NCBI GenBank assembly: GCA_002353225.1
Contig: DEJF01000050.1
Span: 5,123-69,122 of the forward strand
From: Prevotella sp. UBA2755
GTDB lineage: Bacteria > Bacteroidota > Bacteroidia > Bacteroidales > Bacteroidaceae
DNA: 64,000 bases
Direction of reading: 5' to 3'
Shown here: positions 24,770-34,081 of the stretch, piece by piece
Numbering within the stretch: the stretch's first letter is position 1
Layout: every line of letters begins with the position of its first letter
The notes under the pieces: model-generated
Told to the model about the DNA's origin: nothing
The model's input: only the letters and a program-made list of their open reading frames with translations
Database searches by the model: none
Position numbers and translations under genes: made by a program

Positions 24770-26284
24770 ATGAAGATTTTCACCAGTGCTCAGATAAAAG
24801 AGTTAGACCGATACACTATTGAGCATGAGCCAATACCAAGTATCGATTTGATGGAACGTGCAGCCAAAGCGTTGACACGAGCCGTCACTGACATGTGGAA
24901 TAATTCGGTGCCTGTCATCGTCTTTGCCGGTCCTGGAAACAATGGTGGTGATGCCCTTGCCGTAGCACGTATGTTAGGAGACCAAGGCTATCAGGTCAGT
25001 GTCTATCTTTTTAATATCAGTGGGCATCTTGCCGAGGAATGTGCCGCCAATAAGAAACGTCTGACAGAGTCTAAGCATATCAAGAGTTTCATAGAAGTCA
25101 CGCAAGAGTTCGACCCGCCTCGTCTTGAGAAAGGGATGCTGGTGATTGACGGACTGTTCGGTTCTGGACTTAACAAACCATTAGCAGGCGGATTCGCCTC
25201 TCTGGTGAAATATATCAATGCGTCACAGGCTGAGGTTGTCTCCATTGACGTTCCATCAGGACTAATGACTGAGGACAACACCTATAATGTACGTGCCAAT
25301 GTCATACGTGCCACTATTACCCTGACCCTTCAACAACCCAAACTCTCATTTCTCTTCCCAGAGAACCAGATGTTCATCGGACAACTCAAAGTACTTGACA
25401 TACGCCTGAGTCAAGAAGGAACAGAGAAAATCGAGGCAAACTATACCATCGTAGAGGAAGCACAAATACGCTCTATGCTCTTAGGGCGTGACCCTTTCGC
25501 CCATAAGGGACAGATGGGACACGCGCTCCTCATTGCCGGCAGTTATGGCATGGCAGGAGCCGCCATTTTGGCAACTCGTGCCTGTCTGCGTTCTGGAGTT
25601 GGTAAGATAACCATTCATACCCCCAAGAAAAACAGGGAGATTCTACAAATTGCCGTTCCTGAGGCTGTGCTTCAATTCGACCCAGAGGAGACCATTTTCT
25701 CTGAGGCCGTTGACACAGAAGACTTTGACGCACTGGGCATCGGTCCTGGACTTGGTCAGAGTGAGACGACGGCTATCCCTTTGATAGCCCAATTACGACG
25801 AGCCACCTGTCCCATTGTTGCTGATGCCGACGCACTCAATATTCTTGCCAATCACCGTGCATGGCTCCAGCAACTTCCCAAAGGTGTCATCCTCACCCCC
25901 CACCCCAAAGAGTTCGATCGCATGGAGGGACATTCTGCCGACAGTTACGAGCGACTGACAAAGGCACGTCATCTTGCCGAGCGGTTACAAGGATATGTGA
26001 TACTGAAAGGACGATATACCGCTATTTGCCTGCCTGACGGTCATGTCGTTTTCAACCCCACTGGCAATGCCGGTATGGCTACTGCCGGCAGCGGTGATGT
26101 GCTCACTGGTATTATTACGGCATTGCTGGCACGTGGATATAAGGCTCCAGAGGCATGTGTTGTTGGTGTCTATCTTCATGGTCTTGCCGGTGACCTTGCG
26201 GCACGTGACTTAGGAGAGGAGAGTCTGATTGCCGAGGATATTATCCGATATCTTGCACGCGCCTTTAAACGTTTAAAAGAATAA
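24770..26284 (+). CDS. nnrDE: Bifunctional NAD(P)HX epimerase / ADP-dependent dehydratase
   Basis: Repairs hydrated NAD(P)H. 504 residues from MKIFTSAQIKELDRYTIEHE. N-terminal YjeF-type epimerase (about residues 1-215; VFAGPGNNGGDALAVARML, VIDGLFGSGLNKPL, SIDVPSGL). C-terminal ribokinase-like dehydratase (about 230-500; GHALLIAGSYGMAGAAILA, GIGPGLGQ, ADADALNIL, LTPHPKEFDR, NPTGNAGMATAGSGDVLTGI). Both active-site sets are present. A longer frame to 24728 would include the promoter, so I reject it. DUF4831-like genes follow after 11 bases. Confidence 0.95.
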   Translation: MKIFTSAQIKELDRYTIEHEPIPSIDLMERAAKALTRAVTDMWNNSVPVIVFAGPGNNGGDALAVARMLGDQGYQVSVYLFNISGHLAEECAANKKRLTESKHIKSFIEVTQEFDPPRLEKGMLVIDGLFGSGLNKPLAGGFASLVKYINASQAEVVSIDVPSGLMTEDNTYNVRANVIRATITLTLQQPKLSFLFPENQMFIGQLKVLDIRLSQEGTEKIEANYTIVEEAQIRSMLLGRDPFAHKGQMGHALLIAGSYGMAGAAILATRACLRSGVGKITIHTPKKNREILQIAVPEAVLQFDPEETIFSEAVDTEDFDALGIGPGLGQSETTAIPLIAQLRRATCPIVADADALNILANHRAWLQQLPKGVILTPHPKEFDRMEGHSADSYERLTKARHLAERLQGYVILKGRYTAICLPDGHVVFNPTGNAGMATAGSGDVLTGIITALLARGYKAPEACVVGVYLHGLAGDLAARDLGEESLIAEDIIRYLARAFKRLKE

Positions 26285-26295
26285 AAGAGAAAAAA

Positions 26296-27363
26296 ATGAA
26301 AAGCATGTTTAGACATTATTTTTTACTAGCATTCTTACTTCTTTCTTCTATTAACTTCTTTGCACAACAGATTCCTCCAACAACTCCAGGACGGACTCCT
26401 AAAGGTGTTGTATATTATCTTCCCAAGACTGCTATCCGTTTTAATCTTCTCGTTGAGAAGACCACCTATAAGCCTGGAGATTTTGCCAAATATGCAGATA
26501 AATACCTTCATCAGACAACAATTATACAAAATGAAGAAGTCTCATACGCCATCGTCAACTATGGTTTGTCTGAGATCGGAATCAAAGACGAGTCAAAATG
26601 TTTTGAGGTAAGTCTGAAAGGTAAAAGTGCTAACGCTACCATTTCACTAACTGATGACGGTGTTTTACAGTCGGTTAACGCAGAGCCCATTCCTCAAGAA
26701 GCCAAAGAACCGTTTAAGCCTGCCCCCGTCATTGCCCCTGCTAACCCACGCCAATATCTTAATGCCGAGGTTCTGGCAGCAGAGAGCATTGAAAAGATGG
26801 CAGAACTGACTGTAAATCAAATTTCAGAATTGAAAGTACAATATCAGAAACTTCTCACTGGGGAGGCTGAGGATATGCCAACAGACAAAGATGAACTTAA
26901 CAGGATGCTTCAACAGAACCAAAAAGAACAAGACATCCTGATGTCGCTATTTACTGGTACGACCGTTCGTGACACAACAGAGCATTACGTGATAGTATGC
27001 CCGGAAAAAGAAATTGAGCGAGAGATCATCTTTCGTATTGACAAAGACAAAGGACTTGTTGATAAAGACAACCCAACAGGCTCTCCTTATTATATGAAGA
27101 TAGAAGACCTTCACAGGACCCCCTTGGAGAAATACGATATCCCTAAAAACAAAATTGATGGAGGGTTCTATACTAATGTCCCAGGAAAAATAAAGTTCTC
27201 TTTCTACCATGAGGACGATTTCATTTTCTCCTCTGACCTATATGCTGCTCAATTCGGTTTTGTACAAATCCGAAGCGGGTCACTATTCAAGCAATATGTT
27301 ACTCACATGGCCCTTAATCCATATACCGGCTATGTCGAGAAGATCAGTTTTGACAACAATTAA
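26296..27363 (+). CDS. Exported DUF4831-like protein (first copy)
   Basis: 355 residues with signal peptide (FLLLSSINFFAQ). I recognise it as a DUF4831-type Bacteroidetes protein of unknown function: GVVYYLPKTAIRFNLLVEKT, YKPGDFAKYADKYL and a C-terminal half predicted to be beta-rich (KIKFSFYHEDDF, YAAQFGFVQIRSGSLFKQ). No enzyme motif. Its neighbour at 27374 is a clear paralogue. These proteins may be envelope components; context gives the only clue, a TonB_C/OmpA-like protein two genes on. Confidence 0.8.
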   Translation: MKSMFRHYFLLAFLLLSSINFFAQQIPPTTPGRTPKGVVYYLPKTAIRFNLLVEKTTYKPGDFAKYADKYLHQTTIIQNEEVSYAIVNYGLSEIGIKDESKCFEVSLKGKSANATISLTDDGVLQSVNAEPIPQEAKEPFKPAPVIAPANPRQYLNAEVLAAESIEKMAELTVNQISELKVQYQKLLTGEAEDMPTDKDELNRMLQQNQKEQDILMSLFTGTTVRDTTEHYVIVCPEKEIEREIIFRIDKDKGLVDKDNPTGSPYYMKIEDLHRTPLEKYDIPKNKIDGGFYTNVPGKIKFSFYHEDDFIFSSDLYAAQFGFVQIRSGSLFKQYVTHMALNPYTGYVEKISFDNN

Positions 27364-27373
27364 AAAGCATCTC

Positions 27374-28435
27374 ATGAAAGGTAGTATATTGGTACTATTG
27401 CTGTTATGGGGAACAACGTTATCCGGTCAACCATTATCCAACAAATTAGAGCCGGGCAAAATGCCGGAAGGCACTGTCTATTATCTCCCCAAGACTGCCG
27501 TCCGCTTTCAACTCCTCATTGAGAAAAAGACATATACTCCTGGTATCTTCTGCAAATACGCAGACAGATACCTCCAACGTAAAAATATCCCCCAAGAAAA
27601 ACAAGTTGACCACCGACTCATCAACTTCCAACTCAACTTAACCGGTGTTCGTGACACCTCTAAATGCTTTATCGTCAATCTGAAAGGAAAGAGTGCCACT
27701 TCCGAGATCAAACTCAGTGAAGACGGTGTATTGCTTGCCGTTAACGACACACCCAGACACGTGCAACAACCATTACTGTTCCATGCGGTCCCTAAGAGGT
27801 CAACCACTGACCCCATGAAGTTCCTGAGTGCTGAAGCAACGGCTGCAAGTAGCATGGCAAGAAAAGCAGAACTTACGGCACTTCAAATAGCAGAACTGCA
27901 GGAACACCGCCAGCAACTGATTACTGGCGAGGCAGAAGAGATGCCTACCGACAAGGCTCAACTGCAATTGATGCTTGAAGAGATAGACCGCACTCATGAA
28001 GGACTGCTTTCCCTCTTTATCGGTACTACGGTATGTGACACGACAGAACAGCAGATTACCCTCTGCCCTGACAAGGAGATAAAACGTGAGGTTCTCTTCC
28101 GTATCAGTAAGCCATTAGGACTCGTTGACAAGAATGATCTCGCGGGTGTCCCTTTCTATGTGAGTATAGAGGACCTACACCAACAGACGCAACGACAGTA
28201 TGATTATCCAGAAAACAAAAAGGATGGAGGGTTCTACACCTGTGTCCCTGGTATCGTCCGTCTCACCCTATACAGAGAAGACCAGCAATTAGCCACCTAC
28301 AATTATCCTTTCGCCCAGTTCGGCTTTACTGAACTTCGAGGAGGTTCTTTATTTAAGCACTACCCCACCCAGATGATTCTCAACCCCATCACTGGAGCCA
28401 TTGAGAAACTTCACGCAGAGATGCCGGAGAATTAA
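27374..28435 (+). CDS. Exported DUF4831-like protein (second copy)
   Basis: 353 residues from the ATG at 27374, ten bases after the first copy's stop. A longer frame opens inside the first copy but encodes no signal peptide at its start, whereas MKGSILVLLLLWGTTLSGQ does. Shared blocks with the first copy: YYLPKTAxRFxLLxEKxTY, FxKYADxYL, SKCFxVxLKGKSA, LITGEAEEMPTDKxxL, TTVxDTTE, KDGGFYTxVPG, GSLFKxY. The copies are diverged throughout, so this is an old tandem duplication. Followed after 12 bases by the TonB_C protein. Confidence 0.8.
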   Translation: MKGSILVLLLLWGTTLSGQPLSNKLEPGKMPEGTVYYLPKTAVRFQLLIEKKTYTPGIFCKYADRYLQRKNIPQEKQVDHRLINFQLNLTGVRDTSKCFIVNLKGKSATSEIKLSEDGVLLAVNDTPRHVQQPLLFHAVPKRSTTDPMKFLSAEATAASSMARKAELTALQIAELQEHRQQLITGEAEEMPTDKAQLQLMLEEIDRTHEGLLSLFIGTTVCDTTEQQITLCPDKEIKREVLFRISKPLGLVDKNDLAGVPFYVSIEDLHQQTQRQYDYPENKKDGGFYTCVPGIVRLTLYREDQQLATYNYPFAQFGFTELRGGSLFKHYPTQMILNPITGAIEKLHAEMPEN

Positions 28436-28447
28436 AAACTTAAAACT

Positions 28448-30961
28448 ATGAGAACTATTGTATTGCTTTTAACAACCTTAATAGTTTTTGTTTCCAAAGC
28501 ACAACCTAACCTTCCACAGAAAGGCACACAACAATCAATACCAGCCGAGTTACTGTCCCTTGGAGATGACGATGATGTCATGCGTTTTGGTTCAGTAGAC
28601 ACAAGTCCGATGTTCCCTGGCGGTCCTGATGCATGGAATGAGTGGCTGAGCAAAACAGTAGAGTATCCTCGCGAGGCACGCAGATTGAAAATAGGCGGCA
28701 GGGTTGTTGTCACATTTATCGTAGAGCGTGATGGCAGTATTACAGACATCTGGATTAGGGAATCCGTTGACCCGCTTCTTGACAGGGAGGCTATTCGTGT
28801 AGCAAAGAAAATGCCTAAATGGAATCCTGGCATTTTCAATGGTAAGCCAGTCCGTGTGAGGTATAACCTGCCACTGACATTTGAGTTGGAAGGCATCCCC
28901 ATTACTATTAAGAAATCAGTGTTAGTAACTCCAGAAGACCATAATGACACCAACTTGCGGGTAATGCGGCAGAAACGGGAGGTTGCCGGGTTCGACAATT
29001 CTTCTTTCAATGTATCTTTCTTCAGCGGATGTGACGTGTATAACGGACGAGGAGTCGAAGTCCTAACAGGAAAAGACTCCGTCATCTCGGTATTAAACAG
29101 TCCTGCCCTTAACACGATATTCACTCACTACAAAACAAATAAGGGACTTCTGTATGGGGTCATTAAGGATATGGGCACACTTGGCAAGATCAGGAAAACC
29201 ATCAAATTTAAGAAAGCAAATCTGACAACAGCCTGTTACCAAGCCAATGCCAGACAGTTAGCCGTGGCAAGAGACGACAAGACAATCATTGTCATGAATG
29301 CTGTCAATGACACGACAATCGCCACACTTTCCTCATCCATTATCCCCCAGCACATGGCTTTTAGTGACAACGGTAAATTCTTGGTTTCCACAGAAGGGAG
29401 ACATATCGAGATTTGGAATATGGAACGTCATGCAGTCCGTGAACGATTAGTGGAGAACGCTACCGTTAATGATGTAGTCTTTGCTGACAAAAGTAGGAAA
29501 TTGTTAGTGGCTACTTCAGATGGCACTTTAACGGTCTATGAGACCTCTGGCTTCAAAGAGACCGTAAAGGTTAAAGGACTGGGTACTGCCCAATGCTGTC
29601 GCCCCATAGGTGAGGGGAAATACGCTGCCGTTCTGACCTGCGACAAAACCGTCTGCATCGTAAACCTGTTAGATGTCAATGAGTTAACCTTTCTGAATAT
29701 CGGGCATGGCAATACGACGAACATAGGAATAGCGACAGATGTGAACGGATCACCTTGGCTTATCTACAATAGTAATATCGAGTTGGTATATAGTGCTATT
29801 GGTTATACACGCATAATGGGACTAAAGCCATACTTTAACAGGATGATGGAAAATGAACTGACAAGTGAACTCAACCAGTGGATGAGAAGGATGCCCAATG
29901 AGACACTGGAGGAATACCAGTTGCGTGTAAAAGAGGACAGTCGTTCGGCAAAAGCACACGAGTTGTCTCTTCAAATCGCCACCCGAATGGCAGAGGGAGT
30001 CCTTGAGGAGCCTGTCATGAATTTGGGCGATTACAATATCCATACGGGACAATTAGTTGTTCATGTGGGAAAGATGCCCGACATCTATATTCATGTACCC
30101 TCAGATGAGATTGTATCATTAGCAGATAAAGGCACTAATGTCCAATTACGTAATGTGAGATATTTACTCACAGAGAACGACTTGTTTGAGGTAGCCTATG
30201 CAGAGGTATATAATCCAGTAACAAACAAGGTCTATGTGTTCGACAGAATGCAGATGGATCCGTCAGCATTCAGACAGGTTGACAGCCATCTGGTGCCTCT
30301 TGACATTATCATGAAGACAAATATGGAAGAGGTGTCGCTTATGAATATCAAAGACGAGGTGATGAGTCTTGCTAAACAGGAGAAAGTCATCTCCGACAAG
30401 ACACAAATATCTGTCGTGTCACAAGTTACTCCAGATGTCTCTGCTGACGGAAAAAACATACTCAATTATGACATCAGTTTCACCTATGAGGTAGAGCAAG
30501 AATTTTCTTCTCGTGACGACTTCAAGCCCGGTAGGTTCCATACCGAAGAGTCAGGAGCGGCAATGTCCATGCTTAAGATTATGAAGAAAGCCTTCAGAAC
30601 AGACTTCGCCAAGTATGTACAAGCAGGTAAAAGAGTCAAGTTTAGTATTACAGGAACAGCCGATGCCATCCCTATCGTCAGGACTCTTGCCTATGACGGT
30701 ACATATGGAGAGTATCAGGGAGAGCCTGTATATAAAGGTAACGAATTAACAGCAATAGACTTGACAAAGGGAAACAGTATTTCCGATAATTACCAATTGG
30801 CCTTTGCCCGTGCCATCGGTGTGCAACAGTATTTAGAGAAAGAGTTACAAGATTTCGCAAATATGAAACGTGACTACGACTACCACATTGACGTGTCCAA
30901 GAATGAGGGCAGCCAATACCGCCGCATCAGTGTCCAGTGTAGTTTTATCGATGCTTTTTAG
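28448..30961 (+). CDS. Exported TonB_C / beta-propeller / OmpA-like protein
   Basis: 837 residues with signal peptide (ending VSKAQ). A TonB C-terminal-type domain comes first (about 56-148: FPGGPDAWNEWLSKTVEYP, GGRVVVTFIVERDGSITDI, KKMPKWNPG). A WD-like propeller region follows (about 240-460, for example MAFSDNGKFLVSTEGRHIEI). A helical stretch (about 470-520) and a C-terminal OmpA-like domain (about 690-837: VKFSITGTADAIPI, AFARAIGVQQYLEKEL) complete it. The usual TonB N-terminal membrane anchor and Pro-rich linker are absent, so it is not a normal energy transducer. Likely periplasmic, perhaps binding peptidoglycan through the OmpA-like end. Third gene of a unit with two DUF4831-like paralogues. 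Confidence 0.75.
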   Translation: MRTIVLLLTTLIVFVSKAQPNLPQKGTQQSIPAELLSLGDDDDVMRFGSVDTSPMFPGGPDAWNEWLSKTVEYPREARRLKIGGRVVVTFIVERDGSITDIWIRESVDPLLDREAIRVAKKMPKWNPGIFNGKPVRVRYNLPLTFELEGIPITIKKSVLVTPEDHNDTNLRVMRQKREVAGFDNSSFNVSFFSGCDVYNGRGVEVLTGKDSVISVLNSPALNTIFTHYKTNKGLLYGVIKDMGTLGKIRKTIKFKKANLTTACYQANARQLAVARDDKTIIVMNAVNDTTIATLSSSIIPQHMAFSDNGKFLVSTEGRHIEIWNMERHAVRERLVENATVNDVVFADKSRKLLVATSDGTLTVYETSGFKETVKVKGLGTAQCCRPIGEGKYAAVLTCDKTVCIVNLLDVNELTFLNIGHGNTTNIGIATDVNGSPWLIYNSNIELVYSAIGYTRIMGLKPYFNRMMENELTSELNQWMRRMPNETLEEYQLRVKEDSRSAKAHELSLQIATRMAEGVLEEPVMNLGDYNIHTGQLVVHVGKMPDIYIHVPSDEIVSLADKGTNVQLRNVRYLLTENDLFEVAYAEVYNPVTNKVYVFDRMQMDPSAFRQVDSHLVPLDIIMKTNMEEVSLMNIKDEVMSLAKQEKVISDKTQISVVSQVTPDVSADGKNILNYDISFTYEVEQEFSSRDDFKPGRFHTEESGAAMSMLKIMKKAFRTDFAKYVQAGKRVKFSITGTADAIPIVRTLAYDGTYGEYQGEPVYKGNELTAIDLTKGNSISDNYQLAFARAIGVQQYLEKELQDFANMKRDYDYHIDVSKNEGSQYRRISVQCSFIDAF

Positions 30962-31019
30962 GGATTAAACGAAGTCCGTACCTTCGTCAGCATCGCCATT
31001 GATGTACAGATGCACAAAA

Positions 31020-31052
31020 AAAAGCCCCGAACTTATTGAGTCCGAGGCTTAG
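31020..31052 (-). terminator. Intrinsic terminator of fba
   Basis: On the minus strand AAGCCTCGGACT pairs with AGTTCGGGGCTT (one mismatch, loop CAATA) and is followed by eight T. It could also slow rightward transcription from the 28448 gene. Confidence 0.8.
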
Positions 31053-31071
31053 TATTATAAATAATCTGAGA

Positions 31072-32073
31072 TTAACCCAATTTTCCATCTGAACCAAGCA
31101 CGTCCACAATCTTGTGGATGTACATCTTCTTCATGTTCTCACGGGCGGGTTTCAGGTACTGACGAGGATCGAAGTGGTCTGGATGCTCAGCCAGATACTT
31201 GCGGATAGCAGCAGTCATGGCAAGACGAGAGTCAGAGTCGATATTAATCTTGCAGACAGCACTCTTAGAAGCCTGACGGAGTTGCTCCTCGGGGATACCT
31301 ACTGCATCGGGCAGTTTACCACCATAAGCATTGATAGTATCAACCTCTTCCTGAGGAACTGAAGAAGAACCGTGGAGCACAATGGGGAATCCAGGAAGTT
31401 TCTTCTCGATCTCAGCCAGCACATCGAATGCCAATGGAGGAGGAACGAGTTTACCAGTCTTCGGGTCGCGTGTACACTGCTCGGGCTTGAACTTATAAGC
31501 ACCATGAGAAGTACCGATAGAGATAGCCAGAGAGTCGCAACCTGTACGGGTAGCGAAGTCGATAACCTCCTCAGGCTTTGTATAGTGGCTTACCTCAGAG
31601 GCAACCTCATCCTCAACACCAGCGAGCACACCGAGTTCACATTCTACGGTAACGTCATACTTGTGAGCGTACTCTACAACCTGACGAGAGATTTTGATAT
31701 TCTCCTCGTAAGGCAGTGAAGAACCATCATACATTACTGAAGAGAAACCCATGTCGATACAATCCTTACAGAGTTCGAAACTGTCACCATGATCGAGGTG
31801 AAGCACAATCTCGGGTTTCTCACAACCCAACTCCTTAGCATAAGCCACAGCACCCTCAGCCATGTAACGGAGAATCGTAGCGTTAGCATAGTTACGTGCA
31901 CCCTTAGAAACCTGCATGATAACAGGTGACTTTGTCTCAACGGCAGCCTGTACGATAGCCTGCATCTGCTCCATTGTGTTGAAGTTGAAAGCAGGAATGG
32001 CATAACCGCCTGCTACTGCCTTCTTGAACATCTCGCGAGTATTTACGAGACCCAAATCCTTGTAATTTACCAT
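31072..32073 (-). CDS. fba: Class II fructose-1,6-bisphosphate aldolase
   Basis: Glycolytic and gluconeogenic zinc-dependent aldolase, 333 residues. HLDHGDSFELCKDCIDMGF carries zinc-site His and catalytic Asp residues, VECELGVLAGVEDEV the conserved Glu, AISIGTSHGAYKF and VLHGSSSVP the remaining His ligands, and CKINIDSDSRLAMTAAIRK the phosphate-binding loop. Single gene with its own promoter (-7 box at 32118-32125) and terminator. The leader is about 40 bases. Confidence 0.97.
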   Translation of the reverse strand: MVNYKDLGLVNTREMFKKAVAGGYAIPAFNFNTMEQMQAIVQAAVETKSPVIMQVSKGARNYANATILRYMAEGAVAYAKELGCEKPEIVLHLDHGDSFELCKDCIDMGFSSVMYDGSSLPYEENIKISRQVVEYAHKYDVTVECELGVLAGVEDEVASEVSHYTKPEEVIDFATRTGCDSLAISIGTSHGAYKFKPEQCTRDPKTGKLVPPPLAFDVLAEIEKKLPGFPIVLHGSSSVPQEEVDTINAYGGKLPDAVGIPEEQLRQASKSAVCKINIDSDSRLAMTAAIRKYLAEHPDHFDPRQYLKPARENMKKMYIHKIVDVLGSDGKLG

Positions 32074-32117
32074 AATTATACTATTTATTAAAAGTGATAT
32101 TTATATATTTTCTTGTG

Positions 32118-32125
32118 CAAAGGTA
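32118..32125 (-). promoter_or_regulatory. -7 box of fba
   Basis: The minus strand reads TACCTTTG. The expected -33 region, 20 bases upstream, falls inside the AGTTCAT heptamer array. Confidence 0.7.
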
Positions 32126-32133
32126 CGAAAAAG

Positions 32134-32161
32134 TTCATAGTTCATAGTTCATAGTTCATAG
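32134..32161. repeat. Four-copy TTCATAG heptamer array at the fba promoter
   Basis: Four exact, uninterrupted seven-base units. They replace any recognisable -33 element of the fba promoter. Confidence 0.9.
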
Positions 32162-32253
32162 TTTTTAAGTCCGTTTGACTGTTTTTTTTCATTGATTAAC
32201 AAACCATGCGACACACAAGTCAGAAAATGCCAACTACGTTTTACATTTTCCCC

Positions 32254-33918
32254 CTAACGCGGCATACCCAGTTCCTTTACCTGACGCTCAAATGCCTCAC
32301 GGTTGCCCACCGCTCCATTCTTGATACGTGCACGATAGTTATAGACGGTATTGACACTATAGTGCAAGAACTCGGCTATCTTCGAGGAATCCTCTATGCC
32401 CAGCCGTATCAAGGCAAAAATACGGAGGTCTGTCGTCAGACGGTTCTCCTCCTTGGGATGTATCTGGGTCTCAGGCACCAACAGGGCGTTAAAGTCATCT
32501 ATGAAGTTAGGGAACAGATGCAGGAACACCGAGTCAAAATTCTGATTGAGTTCCTCTATTTCCTCTTCCTTCAACTCGGTGGATTTCGTGATACGGAAGA
32601 GTTCATCCAACTCCTTGTTTTTCATCTTCTTATTCACCATCTTCCGATAGTTGTCGAGTTTATCCACATACTGTGCACAAAGCGAGAGGAAGCGACCGAT
32701 ATACTCATCCTTTACGCTGTTAGCCTCTTTCAATTTAGAATTCAGGACTGCAAACTGCTCATTTGTCTCAGACAACTGATTGTTGGTCTGCTGTAACTCC
32801 TCGTTCAAGGAGGCGAGTTTTGCATTGGTATCATGAAGGGCATTCCGTGCCAAGGCAAGTTGTTTGTTACGCCGATGCAGGAAGAACAGAACCCCCAGCA
32901 GTAAGAGTGCAAGGACACTAATAGCCCCCACTGCTCCCCACAACTGTGATGTTGTCTGTTCGCTCTTAGCCTTATAGTTATTGGCAATTGCTGTCAGCAA
33001 GGGAGTGATCTGCCACCTACGCTGACGAGAGCCATAACGTCCCGCGCAGTCACTTGTATAACTGATATAACGATAAGCACGGTCAATATCCCCCATTAGC
33101 ATCAACTGATTGGCAAGTTCCCACATAGAGCCCTGATCCATCACGCCATTACGGATATCTGCAAGAACAGACTCCGTCAACCATTTCATCATCTGCAGGG
33201 TATCACCCTGTGCCTTATACTCCAAATAGCGATAAAGGGTTACCAACGCATAGGGATGGCTGCCTTTCTCCACACTCTTCAGCCACTCGTCATTGATTTT
33301 CATCGAGCCTTTCAAGTCTCCGCTGTTCATTTTCGCCAGTTCACGACGCAACATGCAGTCCATATCATTCTCTGGCAGAGTCTCATACATCAGTGCCTCA
33401 TATTTACCCGCTTCTTCCCAATAATGCTGTCGCATATTATTGAGTTGGGTATAATAGGCAAGTTCATTATATACATTATTACGAGCCTTATAATACTCAC
33501 CTAACGCATCCTTACTGACACCGTCCGTCTGAATACTGTCGAGCGTTATCAAAGCCTCATCATACATGCCCACGTTAGAGCAACGCAAGGCCATCAAGGC
33601 ACGGCAGCGTACCGCTTCAGAACGGTCTCCCACTTGGTCAGCCAACTTGATTGCCTCTGTCAAAAAGAAGATGGCAGAGTCACTGACAAATGGTTTATAG
33701 AGTTCATAAAGTTGTAATGCATAACCATACTTGACAGAAGTCTGACTGGCACTGGCATACTGGTGACGAGCATCTGTTATCTGCGCCTCATGGCGTGACA
33801 CATAGAAACCCGAACGATCAATCTCTCTGTCAATCTCCTTCAATAAGGACTCTATCTCAGACTGCCCGGAAGCAGACAGGGAAAGAAAAATACAACCTAA
33901 TATTGTTAATAGTCGCAT
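32254..33918 (-). CDS. Membrane-bound DUF6377-type transcriptional regulator with TPR-like sensor
   Basis: 554 residues from MRLLTILGCIFLSLSASGQ; an upstream Met at 33951 lies before the -7 box and is rejected. A periplasmic TPR-like helical region (about residues 25-300) is followed by one membrane segment (LWGAVGAISVLALLLLGVLF), a coiled coil (about 350-410, TNAKLASLNEELQQTNNQLS) and a cytoplasmic C-terminal domain ending in a LuxR-like helix-turn-helix (about 500-545, IEDSSKIAEFLHYSVNTVYN). The layout matches DUF6377 regulators of Bacteroidetes. It lies just beyond the PUL terminator in the same orientation; control of the PUL is a reasonable inference but unproved. Confidence 0.85.
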   Translation of the reverse strand: MRLLTILGCIFLSLSASGQSEIESLLKEIDREIDRSGFYVSRHEAQITDARHQYASASQTSVKYGYALQLYELYKPFVSDSAIFFLTEAIKLADQVGDRSEAVRCRALMALRCSNVGMYDEALITLDSIQTDGVSKDALGEYYKARNNVYNELAYYTQLNNMRQHYWEEAGKYEALMYETLPENDMDCMLRRELAKMNSGDLKGSMKINDEWLKSVEKGSHPYALVTLYRYLEYKAQGDTLQMMKWLTESVLADIRNGVMDQGSMWELANQLMLMGDIDRAYRYISYTSDCAGRYGSRQRRWQITPLLTAIANNYKAKSEQTTSQLWGAVGAISVLALLLLGVLFFLHRRNKQLALARNALHDTNAKLASLNEELQQTNNQLSETNEQFAVLNSKLKEANSVKDEYIGRFLSLCAQYVDKLDNYRKMVNKKMKNKELDELFRITKSTELKEEEIEELNQNFDSVFLHLFPNFIDDFNALLVPETQIHPKEENRLTTDLRIFALIRLGIEDSSKIAEFLHYSVNTVYNYRARIKNGAVGNREAFERQVKELGMPR

Positions 33919-33938
33919 TGTATTGTTTGTTAACGCTA

Positions 33939-33946
33939 CAAAGATA
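33939..33946 (-). promoter_or_regulatory. -7 box of the DUF6377-type regulator
   Basis: The minus strand reads TATCTTTG, 20 bases before the chosen ATG at 33918. Confidence 0.65.
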
Positions 33947-34009
33947 ATCAAAACTTAGGACTTACAGGCCTTTTGGGGGAATTATTTTCTTCAACAGGCT
34001 ATTAAAAGC

Positions 34010-34041
34010 AAGAGGACGTATGCTCTCGCACACGTCCTCTT
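34010..34041 (-). terminator. Terminator-like hairpin after the PUL
   Basis: AAGAGGACGT and ACGTCCTCTT form a ten-base stem with a 12-base loop; on the minus strand it is followed by GCTTTTAAT. It separates GH3 from the downstream regulator. Confidence 0.65.
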
Positions 34042-34081
34042 CGCAAAAAAACGAACTCTTTTTGCAACTATTAACTAACTA

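Noticed and set aside
28448..28900. Canonical TonB energy transducer
   Set aside because: There is a cleavable signal peptide in place of a membrane anchor, no Pro-rich linker, and the TonB_C domain is N-terminal.
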